Source: Geobacteraceae bacterium (GTDB lineage Bacteria > Desulfobacterota > Desulfuromonadia > Desulfuromonadales > BM103). From it: 64,000 nucleotides of DNA. Numbering within the stretch: the stretch's first letter is position 1; each line of letters opens with the position of its first letter. Below, in pieces: positions 45,192 through 53,744 of this stretch. The notes beneath the pieces are model-generated. The model saw only the letters and a program-made list of their open reading frames with translations. It searched no databases and was not told the DNA's origin. The position numbers and the translations under genes were made by a program. The stretch covers positions 1-64,000 of the forward strand of contig JAHEDT010000003.1 in the NCBI GenBank assembly GCA_024641085.1, in the 5' to 3' direction.

Positions 45192-46699
45192 TGCTTCTCC
45201 GGGGCCCTGGGCAAAGAGACAGTGAAACAGCTGCCGTGGCCGACCGCCGATTCAACCGTTATGCGCCCGCCGTTCTCATCGATAATCCGCTGGCAGACGG
45301 CAAGCCCCAGGCCGTAACCGCGGCCGGGAGCCTTGGTGGTGAAGAAGGGTTCAAAGATGCGCTGGGTTGTTTCTGGTGCCAAACCGCCACCCGCGTCACA
45401 AATCGAGAGGCTGATCGAGCGATCGTCATGGAACGACGAGACATCAATCCGCCCCCCGTTCGGCATGGCGTCCCTGGCATTCAGGAGCAGGTTAATCCAG
45501 ACCTGCATCAAGCGTCCCCGGTCCATGCTGACCGTCAGACCATCCTCAGAACAGTGGTCTTCGACCTCGATGCCGTCAAACTGTCCCTGATGACGTAGCA
45601 TATCAACGGTTTCCTGCAGCAGGCTGACCGGGCAGAAGGAGTCCACCTGGCGATCGCCCGGAGCTGCGAACTGGAGCAGCTCGCGAACCAGTCGGTCAAT
45701 CCTGCCGGCTTCGACCAGGGAACGCTCCGCCAGGTCGCGATTATCGCCCGACAGGTCATTCTTGAGAATGTTCAGGTAACCAACCACCGCTCCCAGCGGG
45801 TTGCCGATCTCATGGGCCATGCCGGCGGCAAGATGGCCGACGGTAGCAAGTTTTTCCGAGCGGACCAGGTCGTCGCGCGCCCTTGCCAGCGCCAGGTTGG
45901 TCTCCTCGAGGGAGGCGATATGCTCTTCGGTCTCGGCGCGGCTCGCCGCCAGCGCAGCGACCATCTGGTTAAAACTGTCGGCCAGTTCGTGGATTTCGCC
46001 GGGGCCGGATTGGATGTTCACAGCAGTCAGAGCCCCGCCGGCCACCGCCGTGGTCGCCTGATGCAGCTGGCGTACCGGCTTGACGACGTTGCGATTGAGC
46101 AGATAGACACCGAAGAGAGCCAGCACAATGCCGTAGACGATCACATATATCAGAGTCAGTCTCTGGGCGCCCTGCACCCTGCGATTCAGTTCCTCGAGGT
46201 TGAAGCTGACCTGCAGCAGTCCGTAGGGCTCATTGCCCACCCAGAGGGAGGCGGACAGATCAAGAAAGTTCAGGACATCGGCGCTGCGCGGGAAACGCCA
46301 GGATTCATAGACCAGGTCCTCGTAGAGTTCACCTTTTTCCAACGTCGATGGTGAGAGAGGGGAAAATTCGTGTCCCGCAGCGTACACAGTGCTGGCCAGA
46401 ACCTGCAGCTTGGTATCGAGCATACGCCAGGCAATCACGTCAGGCAGCTTGTCGAGCAGCGCCTGCAGACGCGACAGGCTGGCAGCTGCGTGGTCCAGCT
46501 CGCTGTTGACGGTGGTGTCCCGGGTCGAGTCATCAATCCCGGCGACGACCAGTCGCATGATCGCCCCGGCATGGACGCGCTGTTGTTCCAGCAGGTTGCG
46601 TTCCGTCAGCTTGATCAGCAGAAAGCCGGCAAAAAGCAATGCCGCCGCCAGCAGCAGGGAGATACTCAGAATGATTTCAGTACGCAGACCAGTTCGCAT
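45188..46699 (-). CDS. Membrane sensor histidine kinase, partner of the NtrC-type regulator
   Basis: The 503-residue kinase has an N-terminal membrane helix (ILSISLLLAAALLFAGFLLI), a periplasmic sensor region (about 35-180), a second helix (LIYVIVYGIVLALFGVYLL), a HAMP linker (about 205-255), HisKA with GMAHEIGNPLGAVVGY (His at about 291) and HATPase with N box INLLLNARDAMPNGG and G boxes CDAGGGL and GRGYGLGLAV. It should autophosphorylate and pass phosphate to the coupled regulator (ATGA overlap). The signal is unknown; the sensor region matches no ligand domain I can name. Confidence 0.93.
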   Translation of the reverse strand: MRTGLRTEIILSISLLLAAALLFAGFLLIKLTERNLLEQQRVHAGAIMRLVVAGIDDSTRDTTVNSELDHAAASLSRLQALLDKLPDVIAWRMLDTKLQVLASTVYAAGHEFSPLSPSTLEKGELYEDLVYESWRFPRSADVLNFLDLSASLWVGNEPYGLLQVSFNLEELNRRVQGAQRLTLIYVIVYGIVLALFGVYLLNRNVVKPVRQLHQATTAVAGGALTAVNIQSGPGEIHELADSFNQMVAALAASRAETEEHIASLEETNLALARARDDLVRSEKLATVGHLAAGMAHEIGNPLGAVVGYLNILKNDLSGDNRDLAERSLVEAGRIDRLVRELLQFAAPGDRQVDSFCPVSLLQETVDMLRHQGQFDGIEVEDHCSEDGLTVSMDRGRLMQVWINLLLNARDAMPNGGRIDVSSFHDDRSISLSICDAGGGLAPETTQRIFEPFFTTKAPGRGYGLGLAVCQRIIDENGGRITVESAVGHGSCFTVSLPRAPEKQ

Positions 46700-47006
46700 G
46701 GACTATTGACCGTCGAGATGAAAAGCGAGCAGAACAAGCTCTGTAACCTGAGCCTGGACAAATTCCAATGCAAAACCGCAAGGTGCTCAGAGCGGGGCGC
46801 AATGAAAATCTCAAGATGCGCATAACGTCTGTATGAGGTTGCCAGCGTCTTTGCCTGGGACCTGGTCGGCTCCATAACAGGAGTTATCAACGAACTTCGG
46901 ACAAGTATAAGGATTCAAGATACTTCTGGCAAACCGAAAGAACATCTGGTCAAAAAGCGAACCGCTTGATAAGATATTCGGTATAATAATCATCAGGAGT
47001 ATTCTC
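46700..47006. other. Divergent intergenic region (kinase / ferredoxin), with candidate ferredoxin -10
   Basis: These 307 bases separate divergent genes. TATAAT at 46982-46987 lies close upstream of the ferredoxin ATG, followed by AGGAG at 46995-46999; a good -35 is not seen at 16-18 bases. The resulting leader would be very short. I see no RNA gene, repeat or terminator in the rest. Confidence 0.4.
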
Positions 47007-47213
47007 ATGGCACGCATACCTGCAATCGACCCCGAGTGCTGCATCGGCTGTGAAGCCTGCGCTCAGGTCTGTCCAGAAGTTTTTCACATGGAAGACAGCA
47101 ACAACGGTCACGCTCACGAAAAGGCTGTGGTCCATAACCCCACCGGAGCTCCACAGGCAAAGATTGAAGCTGCCATGGACAACTGCCCGTCAGCCTGCAT
47201 TTATTGGGCATGA
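47007..47213 (+). CDS. Small [4Fe-4S] ferredoxin
   Basis: The 68-residue protein has CCIGCEACAQVCPEVF near the N-terminus and DNCPSACIYW at the C-terminus. The spacing C-x2-C-x2-C and a distant CP fit a single [4Fe-4S] cluster, and the two remaining cysteines could form a disulfide as in Desulfovibrio ferredoxin I. Acidic composition is typical of electron-carrier ferredoxins. AGGAG precedes the ATG by 7 bases. No redox enzyme gene adjoins it, so its partner is unknown. Confidence 0.93.
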   Translation: MARIPAIDPECCIGCEACAQVCPEVFHMEDSNNGHAHEKAVVHNPTGAPQAKIEAAMDNCPSACIYWA

Positions 47214-47222
47214 TCACCAGAG

Positions 47223-48491
47223 GTGCGAGGCGCGAGCCGTGACGTGATAAAAAGCATTTTCGCGCGTCCCGCATCCCACATCCCGCGTTCCGATTTCTCG
47301 AGCAACATCCCCCTCCTCAACATCTTCGCCGCGCTGAAGATGGCCTTGTTGCCGATGGCCATCATCACCCTGTTTTGGAAAGACCAGATCGGCCTGAGTC
47401 TTGCCGAGATTCTCCTGCTGCAGGCGATCTTTTCCCTGGCGACGTTGCTCATGGAGTTTCCTTCCGGCTACCTGAGTGACCGCCTTGGCTATCGTTTCGC
47501 CCTTAACCTCGCCTGCCTGTTCGGCATCACCGGCTGGACGACCTATACCCTGGCAGGTTCCTTTGCCGGCGTCCTCGCAGCAGAAATTCAGCTCGGCATC
47601 TCCTATGCGTTCATAAGTGGCGCGGACAGTGCACTGCTCTACGAAACACTGCATCATGCCGGCCGGGAGGAAGAGTACGCACGATATGACGGCCGCATGA
47701 CGGCTTGGGCCCAGGTCGGCGAGGCGGGCGGAGCCATCGGTGCCGGAGCCATGTACGCGTGGTTCCCTCTTTTGCCGTTCTTTCTGCAGATCGGCATCTG
47801 GGCTCTGGCCCTGGTGATCTGCCGCAGGCTTAAGGAGATCCCCTTTGCGCCGCGGCAAACCAGTTCACATCTGCGTGAAGCACTGAATATTGCCCGCAAG
47901 GCCTTGCTGCAGCGTCCTGGCCTGCGTTACAGCATACTCCTGGCGGCCCTGCTCGGGCTCGCGTCCTTCTACCCCGTCTGGTTGATCCAGCCGTTCATGC
48001 AGTCGCTTAATGTTCCCCTCGCCTGGTTCGGGCCGATCTGGGCAGCGGCCAACCTGTGCGTCTCCTTCGGTTCGATCCTCAGCCACCGCATCCAGTATCA
48101 TCTCGGGGCTCGCGGTACGGCCCTGCTGTTGCTGGTCCTGATTTGCGCCGGTTACGCAGGACTGGCGTTCAGTCAGGTGGTTTGGGGGTTCGTTTTTTAC
48201 TTTCTGCTGACCGTGATGCGGGGCATCCAGGGTCCATTTCTGCGTCTGGCCCTGCAGAAACAGAGCGAGCGTCACGAGCGGGCCAGCATACTCTCCCTGA
48301 AATCACTGGTGTTTCGTCTCGGGTTTGTGATCACCGGGCCACTGGTCGGCCTCATGGCGGACCGTGCCGGATTGAGCCTCTGTTTTCTGATGCTGCTGAT
48401 CGTCCAGTGCCTGTTGATCGCAATCACCATCAGACCATTTCTGACCAGTACGGCAGTTGTCTGGGAGTTCCGGGCAAACCAGCCAAGGTGA
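47223..48491 (+). CDS. Major facilitator superfamily transporter
   Basis: An integral membrane protein of up to 422 residues with about 12 helices. The loop 2-3 motif EFPSGYLSDRLGYR is the MFS signature (GxLaDrxGrk). It has an N-terminal half to about residue 210, then a soluble loop (RRLKEIPFAPRQ) and a second half. The substrate is unknown. The start is uncertain: GTG at 47223, GTG at 47244, or ATG at 47340, which would trim the first helix. The first 25 or so codons read through a low-complexity CGTCCCGC/ATCCCAC spacer-like sequence and may not be true coding. It follows the ferredoxin gene by 9 bases if the first GTG is used. Confidence 0.88.
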   Translation: MRGASRDVIKSIFARPASHIPRSDFSSNIPLLNIFAALKMALLPMAIITLFWKDQIGLSLAEILLLQAIFSLATLLMEFPSGYLSDRLGYRFALNLACLFGITGWTTYTLAGSFAGVLAAEIQLGISYAFISGADSALLYETLHHAGREEEYARYDGRMTAWAQVGEAGGAIGAGAMYAWFPLLPFFLQIGIWALALVICRRLKEIPFAPRQTSSHLREALNIARKALLQRPGLRYSILLAALLGLASFYPVWLIQPFMQSLNVPLAWFGPIWAAANLCVSFGSILSHRIQYHLGARGTALLLLVLICAGYAGLAFSQVVWGFVFYFLLTVMRGIQGPFLRLALQKQSERHERASILSLKSLVFRLGFVITGPLVGLMADRAGLSLCFLMLLIVQCLLIAITIRPFLTSTAVVWEFRANQPR

Positions 48492-48606
48492 TTCTCCAAA
48501 GATCCTCCGGGATGTGTATACTTGGAATAATAAGGGACAGGCCTGCAGCTGTTAGAATCCTTTGCAGCGAACAATACCCTCTGCTAGACCTGGTTTTGGT
48601 GATGCC

Positions 48607-49143
48607 GTGATACGTTTGCTGCCAAAATTTTGTTCGATCCTTTTCGTGCTGATCAGCAGCGGTGTTTTCCTTCAGGCTTGCGCGACCAGCGGCCAGCCCG
48701 ATGCAGGAGAGAAGATCGGCATGCACATTGATGCCGTCCTCGAATTTGCCATCGAATATCCCCTGTCATGGAAGAAGACCCGGCGTGTCACATACGGCAG
48801 CAGACAGGGTGAAGTTCGCTGGACAGACCCCGACCATCCTGGCACACTTTTGAAGGCCAGATCGACCTTGACGAAACAACCGGCAAGCAACCCGGATCAA
48901 CTGATCGATCTGATTTTACAGGAATACAGCGGCCTTGAGATATCCCTCAAAGAGAAGGTCACGCTCTCTTCCGGCGAGGCCTGGCACGTCACAGGACATA
49001 CGCTCCAATTTGACCTGGAAATTTACCTGATAGCCCATGAACAGCGCAACTACCTGATAGCCCTCACGGTCACACGCGGGGATATTGACGATTACCAAGA
49101 CATCGCCAGCAGAGTAATGGACTCATTCCAGGCCCTACCATAG
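48607..49143 (+). CDS. Putative lipoprotein of unknown function
   Basis: A 178-residue protein from GTG at 48607, MIRLLPKFCSILFVLISSGV followed by the lipobox LQAC. The mature part contains FAIEYPLSWKKTRRVTYGS and ends ASRVMDSFQALP, resembling the PsbP/MOG1-like fold often seen in small bacterial lipoproteins (YPxxW then a terminal SF), but I do not recognise a named family. The start is chosen because it gives a compact signal peptide; a TTG at 48562 is the alternative. It lies 115 bases after the MFS gene and 44 before the HD-domain gene. Confidence 0.72.
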   Translation: MIRLLPKFCSILFVLISSGVFLQACATSGQPDAGEKIGMHIDAVLEFAIEYPLSWKKTRRVTYGSRQGEVRWTDPDHPGTLLKARSTLTKQPASNPDQLIDLILQEYSGLEISLKEKVTLSSGEAWHVTGHTLQFDLEIYLIAHEQRNYLIALTVTRGDIDDYQDIASRVMDSFQALP

Positions 49144-49187
49144 AGACGGCCTGGGAAGCTCCCCGTTCCAAGCAACAAGGCAAAGGA

Positions 49188-49727
49188 ATGCAGCCCCTGG
49201 AACTAATCGACAGATACTATGCCGGACACGTGCAAGCCAGAAAGATCCTGATCGCTCACAGCCGCCAGGTCGCTAAACTTGCCGTTGCCGTAGCGGAGCA
49301 GGTCGGCCGAAGCATGCAGGTTGACCGGGATTTCGTTGAGCAGGCGGGCCTGTTGCACGATATCGGCATGATCTATACCGATGCACCAATGCTCGGATGC
49401 CATGGTAAGCGTCCCTACATAACCCACGGCATCATCGGCGCGGAACTCCTTGGCAACGAGGGGCTGCCCAGCCACGCCCTGGTCAGCGAACGCCACATCG
49501 GTGTCGGTCTGAGTGTCGAGGACATAAAGTCTCAGGGCTTACCACTGCCCTTGCGAGACATGTGCCCCCAATCACTTGAGGAAGAGATCGTTGCCTACGC
49601 CGACCTGTTCTTTTCAAAAACCCAGCACGGCCAGCGCACACCAGAGATGGTCCGTGCATCATTGGCCCGTTATGGCCAATACAAGGTCGCCATTTTCGAC
49701 ACGTGGCATAACCGATTCAAACACTGA
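49188..49727 (+). CDS. HD-domain phosphohydrolase, small
   Basis: The 179-residue protein has the HD metal site order H (LIAHSRQVAKLAVAVA), HD (AGLLHDIGMIYTD), H (ITHGIIGAELL) and a distal D (VAYADLFFSKT). It resembles stand-alone HD hydrolases (YqeK/HDIG-like) acting on nucleotides or phosphorylated metabolites. The substrate is not known. Purine-rich AAGGCAAAGGA precedes the ATG. A palindromic repeat begins 13 bases after its stop. Confidence 0.88.
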   Translation: MQPLELIDRYYAGHVQARKILIAHSRQVAKLAVAVAEQVGRSMQVDRDFVEQAGLLHDIGMIYTDAPMLGCHGKRPYITHGIIGAELLGNEGLPSHALVSERHIGVGLSVEDIKSQGLPLPLRDMCPQSLEEEIVAYADLFFSKTQHGQRTPEMVRASLARYGQYKVAIFDTWHNRFKH

Positions 49728-49739
49728 ATTCCAGGCAAT

Positions 49740-49810
49740 GGGGTCAGGTCTACACATTTCAGATTTTTTGCACACATTGCTTTTTTTGTGAAATGTGTAG
49801 ACCTGACCCC
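49740..49810. repeat. Perfect 22-bp inverted repeat, REP/RAYT-like palindromic element
   Basis: Bases 49740-49761 (starting GGGGTCAGGTCTACA) are exactly complementary to 49789-49810 (ending GTAGACCTGACCCC), with a 27-base AT-rich loop. The core GGGGTCAGGTCTnnA resembles palindromes that flank REP-associated tyrosine transposase (RAYT, IS200-like) genes in many bacteria, from recall. There is no transposase gene here and no T-run after the right arm, so it is likely a solo mobile palindrome between the HD gene and dedA. Confidence 0.85.
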
Positions 49811-49825
49811 TAAAGCACGTAAATT

Positions 49826-50440
49826 ATGATGGAACAGTGGCTGCAAGACATATTCAATCTCTTGCCGGGCGGGATGATTTTCATTGCCGCGGTATTTGTG
49901 ATTGCTTTTTTCGAGGCGTTGGTCGGCATCGGTTTGATCATGCCGGGCAGCGTGCTGACGGTTTTCAGCGGCTGGCTGGCCTTTCACGGCAAGGCTCCAA
50001 TGACTGAGGTCATGGCCGCAGCAGCTCTCGGGGCTGTGTTTGGCGACCTGCTCAGCTACTGGTTGGGGGCACGCCTCGGCGGCTATCTCTGGCAGTGGCC
50101 TTTGCTGAAGAAGCGCCAGAATCTGCTGCGCCTGGCAGAAGTTTTTTTCCTGGAACATGGTGGAAAAGGGGTTTTTTTCGGCCGTTTCCTGGGTCCGATA
50201 CGCGGATTGGTACCGTTTGTAGCTGGTGCCAGTCAGATGCGTCCGGCAGCTTTCTGCGGCTACGCGATCATTAGCGGCATTCTCTGGGGGATCAGCTACC
50301 CTGGGCTCGGGTACCTCGGTGGCACCAGTTGGCAGCGCGCGGAGACCCTGGCTGGTCGGCTGGGTTTGCTGATGCTGTTGGCATTCCTTGTCACCCTGCT
50401 GGTGACCTGGCTGCGCCGCAGCTTGATGCCGAAGCGATGA
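49826..50440 (+). CDS. DedA-family membrane protein
   Basis: A 204-residue membrane protein with the DedA (SNARE-associated) domain: FFEALVGIGLIMPGSVLTVF (E..G....PG), GDLLSYWLGARLGGYLW, and GVFFGRFLGPIRGLVPFVAG (F.GRF.P..R...P..AG). Recent work on the family points to undecaprenyl-phosphate or phospholipid translocation, with the conserved Glu and Arg involved. About five helices are seen. The ATG at 49826 is doubled; the spacing to the inverted repeat upstream is 15 bases. Confidence 0.93.
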   Translation: MMEQWLQDIFNLLPGGMIFIAAVFVIAFFEALVGIGLIMPGSVLTVFSGWLAFHGKAPMTEVMAAAALGAVFGDLLSYWLGARLGGYLWQWPLLKKRQNLLRLAEVFFLEHGGKGVFFGRFLGPIRGLVPFVAGASQMRPAAFCGYAIISGILWGISYPGLGYLGGTSWQRAETLAGRLGLLMLLAFLVTLLVTWLRRSLMPKR

Positions 50441-50499
50441 TTGCGTGACGTGAGGCGATAAGCAGCCGTCATCACCGAAAACCCAGGCTTTCTGACAAC

Positions 50500-50578
50500 T
50501 TGTCCAGGGTATGCATTTCCGCTAGGATGACGAATCATATGCAACCACGTCAACCACAGGGGTTACATGCTGGGTTGC
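50500..50578 (+). promoter_or_regulatory. Candidate bioA promoter with nested dyads
   Basis: TTGTCC (50500-50505), a 17-base spacer and TAGGAT (50523-50528) make a moderate sigma-70-type promoter 110 bases before the bioA start. Downstream, GCAACC (50541-50546) and GGTTGC (50573-50578) form an outer dyad, and CAACC/GGTTAC an inner one (50551-50566). The position fits an operator, possibly a BirA-type biotin operator, but the match to the BirA consensus is poor. Confidence 0.35.
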
Positions 50579-50637
50579 AAAACAGGCACGTCCAGTGAGT
50601 CCCGAAAAGTTTAACCCAAAAGCATGAATTGAATTTT

Positions 50638-51942
50638 ATGACCAATCTCCTCCATGACAGCAGTTGGCTAGACTTTGAAAAAATGCACGTGTGGCACCCC
50701 TATGCACCGATGGAGGGAGCATTGCACTCCTATCCCGTCAAACACGCTCGCGGTGTGCAGCTGACGCTTGAGGATGGGCGCGCGTTGATCGACGGCATGT
50801 CCTCCTGGTGGTCGGCGATTCACGGCTACAACCATCCGGTACTCAACCGTGCGGCAAGTGAGCAGTTGGATAAAATGGCTCACGTCATGTTTGGTGGTCT
50901 GACCCACCGTCCCGCGGCGGAACTGGCGGCGCGCCTGGTCAGATTGACCCCGGAACCGCTCGAGCGCGTATTCCTTTGTGATTCCGGTTCGGTCAGTGTC
51001 GAGGTCGCCATCAAGATGGCCATCCAGTACTGGCAGGCCCAGGGCCATGCCAGCAAGCAGCGTTTGCTGACGATCCGCCGGGGCTATCACGGTGACACCT
51101 GCGGCGCCATGGCGGCATGCGACCCTGATACCGGCATGCACCACATCTTCAATCGCGTTCTTGCCAAGCATTTTTTTGCCGAGGCGCCGACAGTCGTCAA
51201 CGATGCCGAATGGCAGGACAGCGAGATTGCCGGTTTTCGCGAACTGATCGAAGTTCATCATACCGAGATCGCAGCGGTCATCCTCGAGCCGATCGTTCAG
51301 GGGGCCGGAGGTATGCGTTTCTACGCGCCCGAATACCTGCGCCAGGTGCGTGCTTTGTGCGATGCCCACGAGGTTCTGCTGATTGCCGACGAAATCGCGA
51401 CCGGTTTCGGTCGTACCGGCACTCTGTTCGCCTGCGAACAGGCCGGGATCGTTCCTGATATCATGTGCCTTGGCAAAGCCCTCACCGGCGGCTACATGAC
51501 CCTGGCCGCTGTCCTGACCACAGCTGAGATCAGCCGCACGATCTCGACCAGGACTCCACACGCCTTCATGCATGGCCCGACCTTCATGGCCAACCCGCTG
51601 GCCTGTGCGGTTGCCAACGCCAGCATCGACCTGCTGCTCGACAGCCCATGGCAGGAGCGCATCGCTGCCATGTCCGGAGCTTTTGCCCGCCAGCTTGCTC
51701 CTTGCCGGGACTGGCAGGGCGTAACCGATGTGCGCATCAAGGGAGGGATCGGAGTCGTGGAACTCGAGCGGCCGGTCAACATGGCCAGGATCACCGAGCG
51801 CTTCGTCGACAAGGGGGTCTGGATCCGCCCCTTCGGCAAACTGGTGTACGTCATGCCGCCCTATATCATCAGCGCACCGGACCTCGATACGCTGCTGACG
51901 GCTTTAACCGAGTCCGTTGCCGAGGAACTGGCCGCGGGATAA
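50638..51942 (+). CDS. bioA: Adenosylmethionine-8-amino-7-oxononanoate aminotransferase
   Basis: BioA makes 7,8-diaminopelargonate in biotin synthesis using SAM as amino donor and PLP as cofactor. The 434-residue protein has KMHVWHPYAPMEGALHSYPV (W/Y substrate region), GMSSWWSAIHGYNHPVL, CDSGSVSVEVAIKMAIQYW (GSxxVE), RRGYHGDTCGAMAACDP, LLIADEIATGFGRTGTLFAC (PLP Asp) and CLGKALTGGYMTLAAV (Schiff-base Lys). These are specific to BioA rather than other class III aminotransferases. No other bio genes are nearby. The ATG at 50638 is preferred to a TTG three codons upstream. Confidence 0.95.
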   Translation: MTNLLHDSSWLDFEKMHVWHPYAPMEGALHSYPVKHARGVQLTLEDGRALIDGMSSWWSAIHGYNHPVLNRAASEQLDKMAHVMFGGLTHRPAAELAARLVRLTPEPLERVFLCDSGSVSVEVAIKMAIQYWQAQGHASKQRLLTIRRGYHGDTCGAMAACDPDTGMHHIFNRVLAKHFFAEAPTVVNDAEWQDSEIAGFRELIEVHHTEIAAVILEPIVQGAGGMRFYAPEYLRQVRALCDAHEVLLIADEIATGFGRTGTLFACEQAGIVPDIMCLGKALTGGYMTLAAVLTTAEISRTISTRTPHAFMHGPTFMANPLACAVANASIDLLLDSPWQERIAAMSGAFARQLAPCRDWQGVTDVRIKGGIGVVELERPVNMARITERFVDKGVWIRPFGKLVYVMPPYIISAPDLDTLLTALTESVAEELAAG

Positions 51943-52047
51943 CAAGAGCTTGGGTGTGGAAATTTTTATCGATTCGTCCTGCTAATTTCTGTATCTTGTA
52001 TTTTTACTCTGCATTTTGACTCCTCAAAACACTCAAGGATTCTCTCC

Positions 52048-52971
52048 ATGTCCGACTCATTGAAGTTTCTCGCCATGCCCAATGCGCCGCTGGATGAAGC
52101 GGACATCCTGCTCCTGCCAATCCCCCTGGAAAGGACTGTATCATTCAAGCCGGGCACGGCCGAGGCTCCCAGGGCGATCGTGGACACTACTGACCAGCTC
52201 GAGTTTTACGAAGAGGACGCAGGCTGGTCGCCCTTTAAGCATATGAAAATCAGCGTCCTGACCGAGTTCGCCGACGACAAAAACGAGGCCGACGCCGAAT
52301 TGCATGCCAGGCTTGCCGAACACGTTGCCTCGCTACCCGCCGACAACTTGTTTATCGGCGTCGGCGGAGAACATTCTCTGACCCCCGCACTGGTCAAGGC
52401 GCGCATGCCGGAACCGGGCACGGTCCTGTTTCTCGATGCCCACGGCGACATGCGGACCAGTTACGAAGGGAGCAAATACAGCCACGCCTGCCCGGTCACC
52501 CGCCTTCTGGGACAGGGGCACAAGATCGTCATGGCCGGTATCCGTTCGGTTTATGAAAGTGAAGTGGAACTGGTTGAGAAAGAATCGCGCATCACCCTGT
52601 TTCTTGACTGGGACCTGCGCGGCAAGGGTCAGTGGGAGTCTTTCCTGCAGAAAGTCAATTCGCTGGAGGGGCCTGTCTATCTGTCGATAGATATGGATGT
52701 ATTCAACCCGGCGGTTGTTCCCGGAGTCGGCACTCCACAGCCTGGAGGTTTCTTCTGGTACCAGATGATCGAGGTGCTTGAGGCACTTTTTTCACGGAAA
52801 AAAATTGATTTGCGCGGTGTCGACGTTGTTGAACTGGTGCCGGAACCGAGCCGTGTTTCGGAGATGACCGCTGCCAAGCTCCTGTTGAAAATCATTTCCT
52901 TCTGGGGGTCCGCGAACGGTTACAAGAGTCAACCCCAGACCGGCAGCCAGACGCAGATTGACTACGAATAA
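52048..52971 (+). CDS. speB: Ureohydrolase, agmatinase family
   Basis: The 307-residue protein has the binuclear manganese motifs of the arginase/agmatinase family: VGGEHSLTPAL (His), FLDAHGDMRTSYEG (Asp-His-Asp) and SIDMDVFNPAVVPGVGTPQPGG (Asp-x-Asp), all six ligands present. The VPGxGTPxPGG ending of that motif and the overall length fit agmatinase (agmatine to putrescine and urea), but formiminoglutamase-type substrates cannot be ruled out by eye. AAGGA precedes the ATG. It is 105 bases after bioA in an AT-rich leader and is followed convergently by a lipoprotein gene. Confidence 0.88.
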   Translation: MSDSLKFLAMPNAPLDEADILLLPIPLERTVSFKPGTAEAPRAIVDTTDQLEFYEEDAGWSPFKHMKISVLTEFADDKNEADAELHARLAEHVASLPADNLFIGVGGEHSLTPALVKARMPEPGTVLFLDAHGDMRTSYEGSKYSHACPVTRLLGQGHKIVMAGIRSVYESEVELVEKESRITLFLDWDLRGKGQWESFLQKVNSLEGPVYLSIDMDVFNPAVVPGVGTPQPGGFFWYQMIEVLEALFSRKKIDLRGVDVVELVPEPSRVSEMTAAKLLLKIISFWGSANGYKSQPQTGSQTQIDYE

Positions 52972-53009
52972 CCGCCTGTGGACAGTTCGCTAAACAAACC
53001 GCTCTCCAG

Positions 53010-53744
53010 CTACATCCCCATTGGCAGAAACACAACATTCTTGATGACGCTGTTGAACCCTCGCTCCCACTTGCCAACCACCGCGAAAGCCATCATGTCC
53101 TGAATGGCGATCATCTTGCCAAACGTTCTTTCGTAGCTCAGGTCCTCTTTTTCGCCTTGCTGGCTGTTGGACAGCAGGAGCCTTTTTCCGTCAGCGCCCC
53201 GCGCATTACTCAACCGCGCAGCAAGCACTTCGATATTGCGCGCTGAATTGAACAGCGACTGGCCATCAAGGGAGTCGAACATGAACTGTTCGCTCTGCCA
53301 GTTGTAGGCGCAGCGCACCATCCCCACCAGTCCCGCCATCAGGGCAAAAACGCGATCCCCTTTGTATCCCGGATCGAAGGCCAGGTCCAGGGCCGCCGTA
53401 CCCTGCAGCTGCTGCAATTCCTTGTAGACCAGTCGCCCGGGCGTGTCGAAAATCTGGTTCTGGCGCTGTCCGATCGACATGCCGTTGACTTTGTCCAGTT
53501 CGTGCGGGTTGCGTTTATATAGCTTGACCAGCAACTCCTCCATAAGCATGTTCATCTCGCGCAGGCTGGTATCGGCAATCATGTCGACATCGGATTTGGC
53601 GAGGGAGTTGAGTGCCGAAGTGTCTATCGGGTTGCGGCACGCGGATAAACCCACCAGCGAAATCAGCAGACAGAGCATCAACATCCACCGGAGGATGCTT
53701 CGCGAAGCACTCCGATTCGAACCTTTAGCGCAGTAAATGGACAC
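53010..53744 (-). CDS. Putative lipoprotein of unknown function, coupled to the CBS-DUF294 gene
   Basis: A 244-residue protein with an extended basic leader, a hydrophobic core (MLMLCLLISLVGLSAC) and the lipobox LSAC. The mature part is largely helical and polar (MNMLMEELLVKLYKRNPHEL; FDSLDGQSLFNSARNIEVLA) and matches no family I can name. The start is GTG at 53744 with GAGGG about 9 bases upstream; it overlaps the stop of the CBS-DUF294 gene by 20 bases, so the two are probably co-translated and may share a pathway. Confidence 0.75.
   Translation of the reverse strand: MSIYCAKGSNRSASRSILRWMLMLCLLISLVGLSACRNPIDTSALNSLAKSDVDMIADTSLREMNMLMEELLVKLYKRNPHELDKVNGMSIGQRQNQIFDTPGRLVYKELQQLQGTAALDLAFDPGYKGDRVFALMAGLVGMVRCAYNWQSEQFMFDSLDGQSLFNSARNIEVLAARLSNARGADGKRLLLSNSQQGEKEDLSYERTFGKMIAIQDMMAFAVVGKWERGFNSVIKNVVFLPMGM

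Noticed and set aside
50541-50567. BirA biotin operator upstream of bioA
   Set aside because: Spacing of one pair of half-sites (14 bases) is right, but fewer than half of the bases match the TTGTAAACC/GGTTTACAA arms; kept only as an unnamed dyad.
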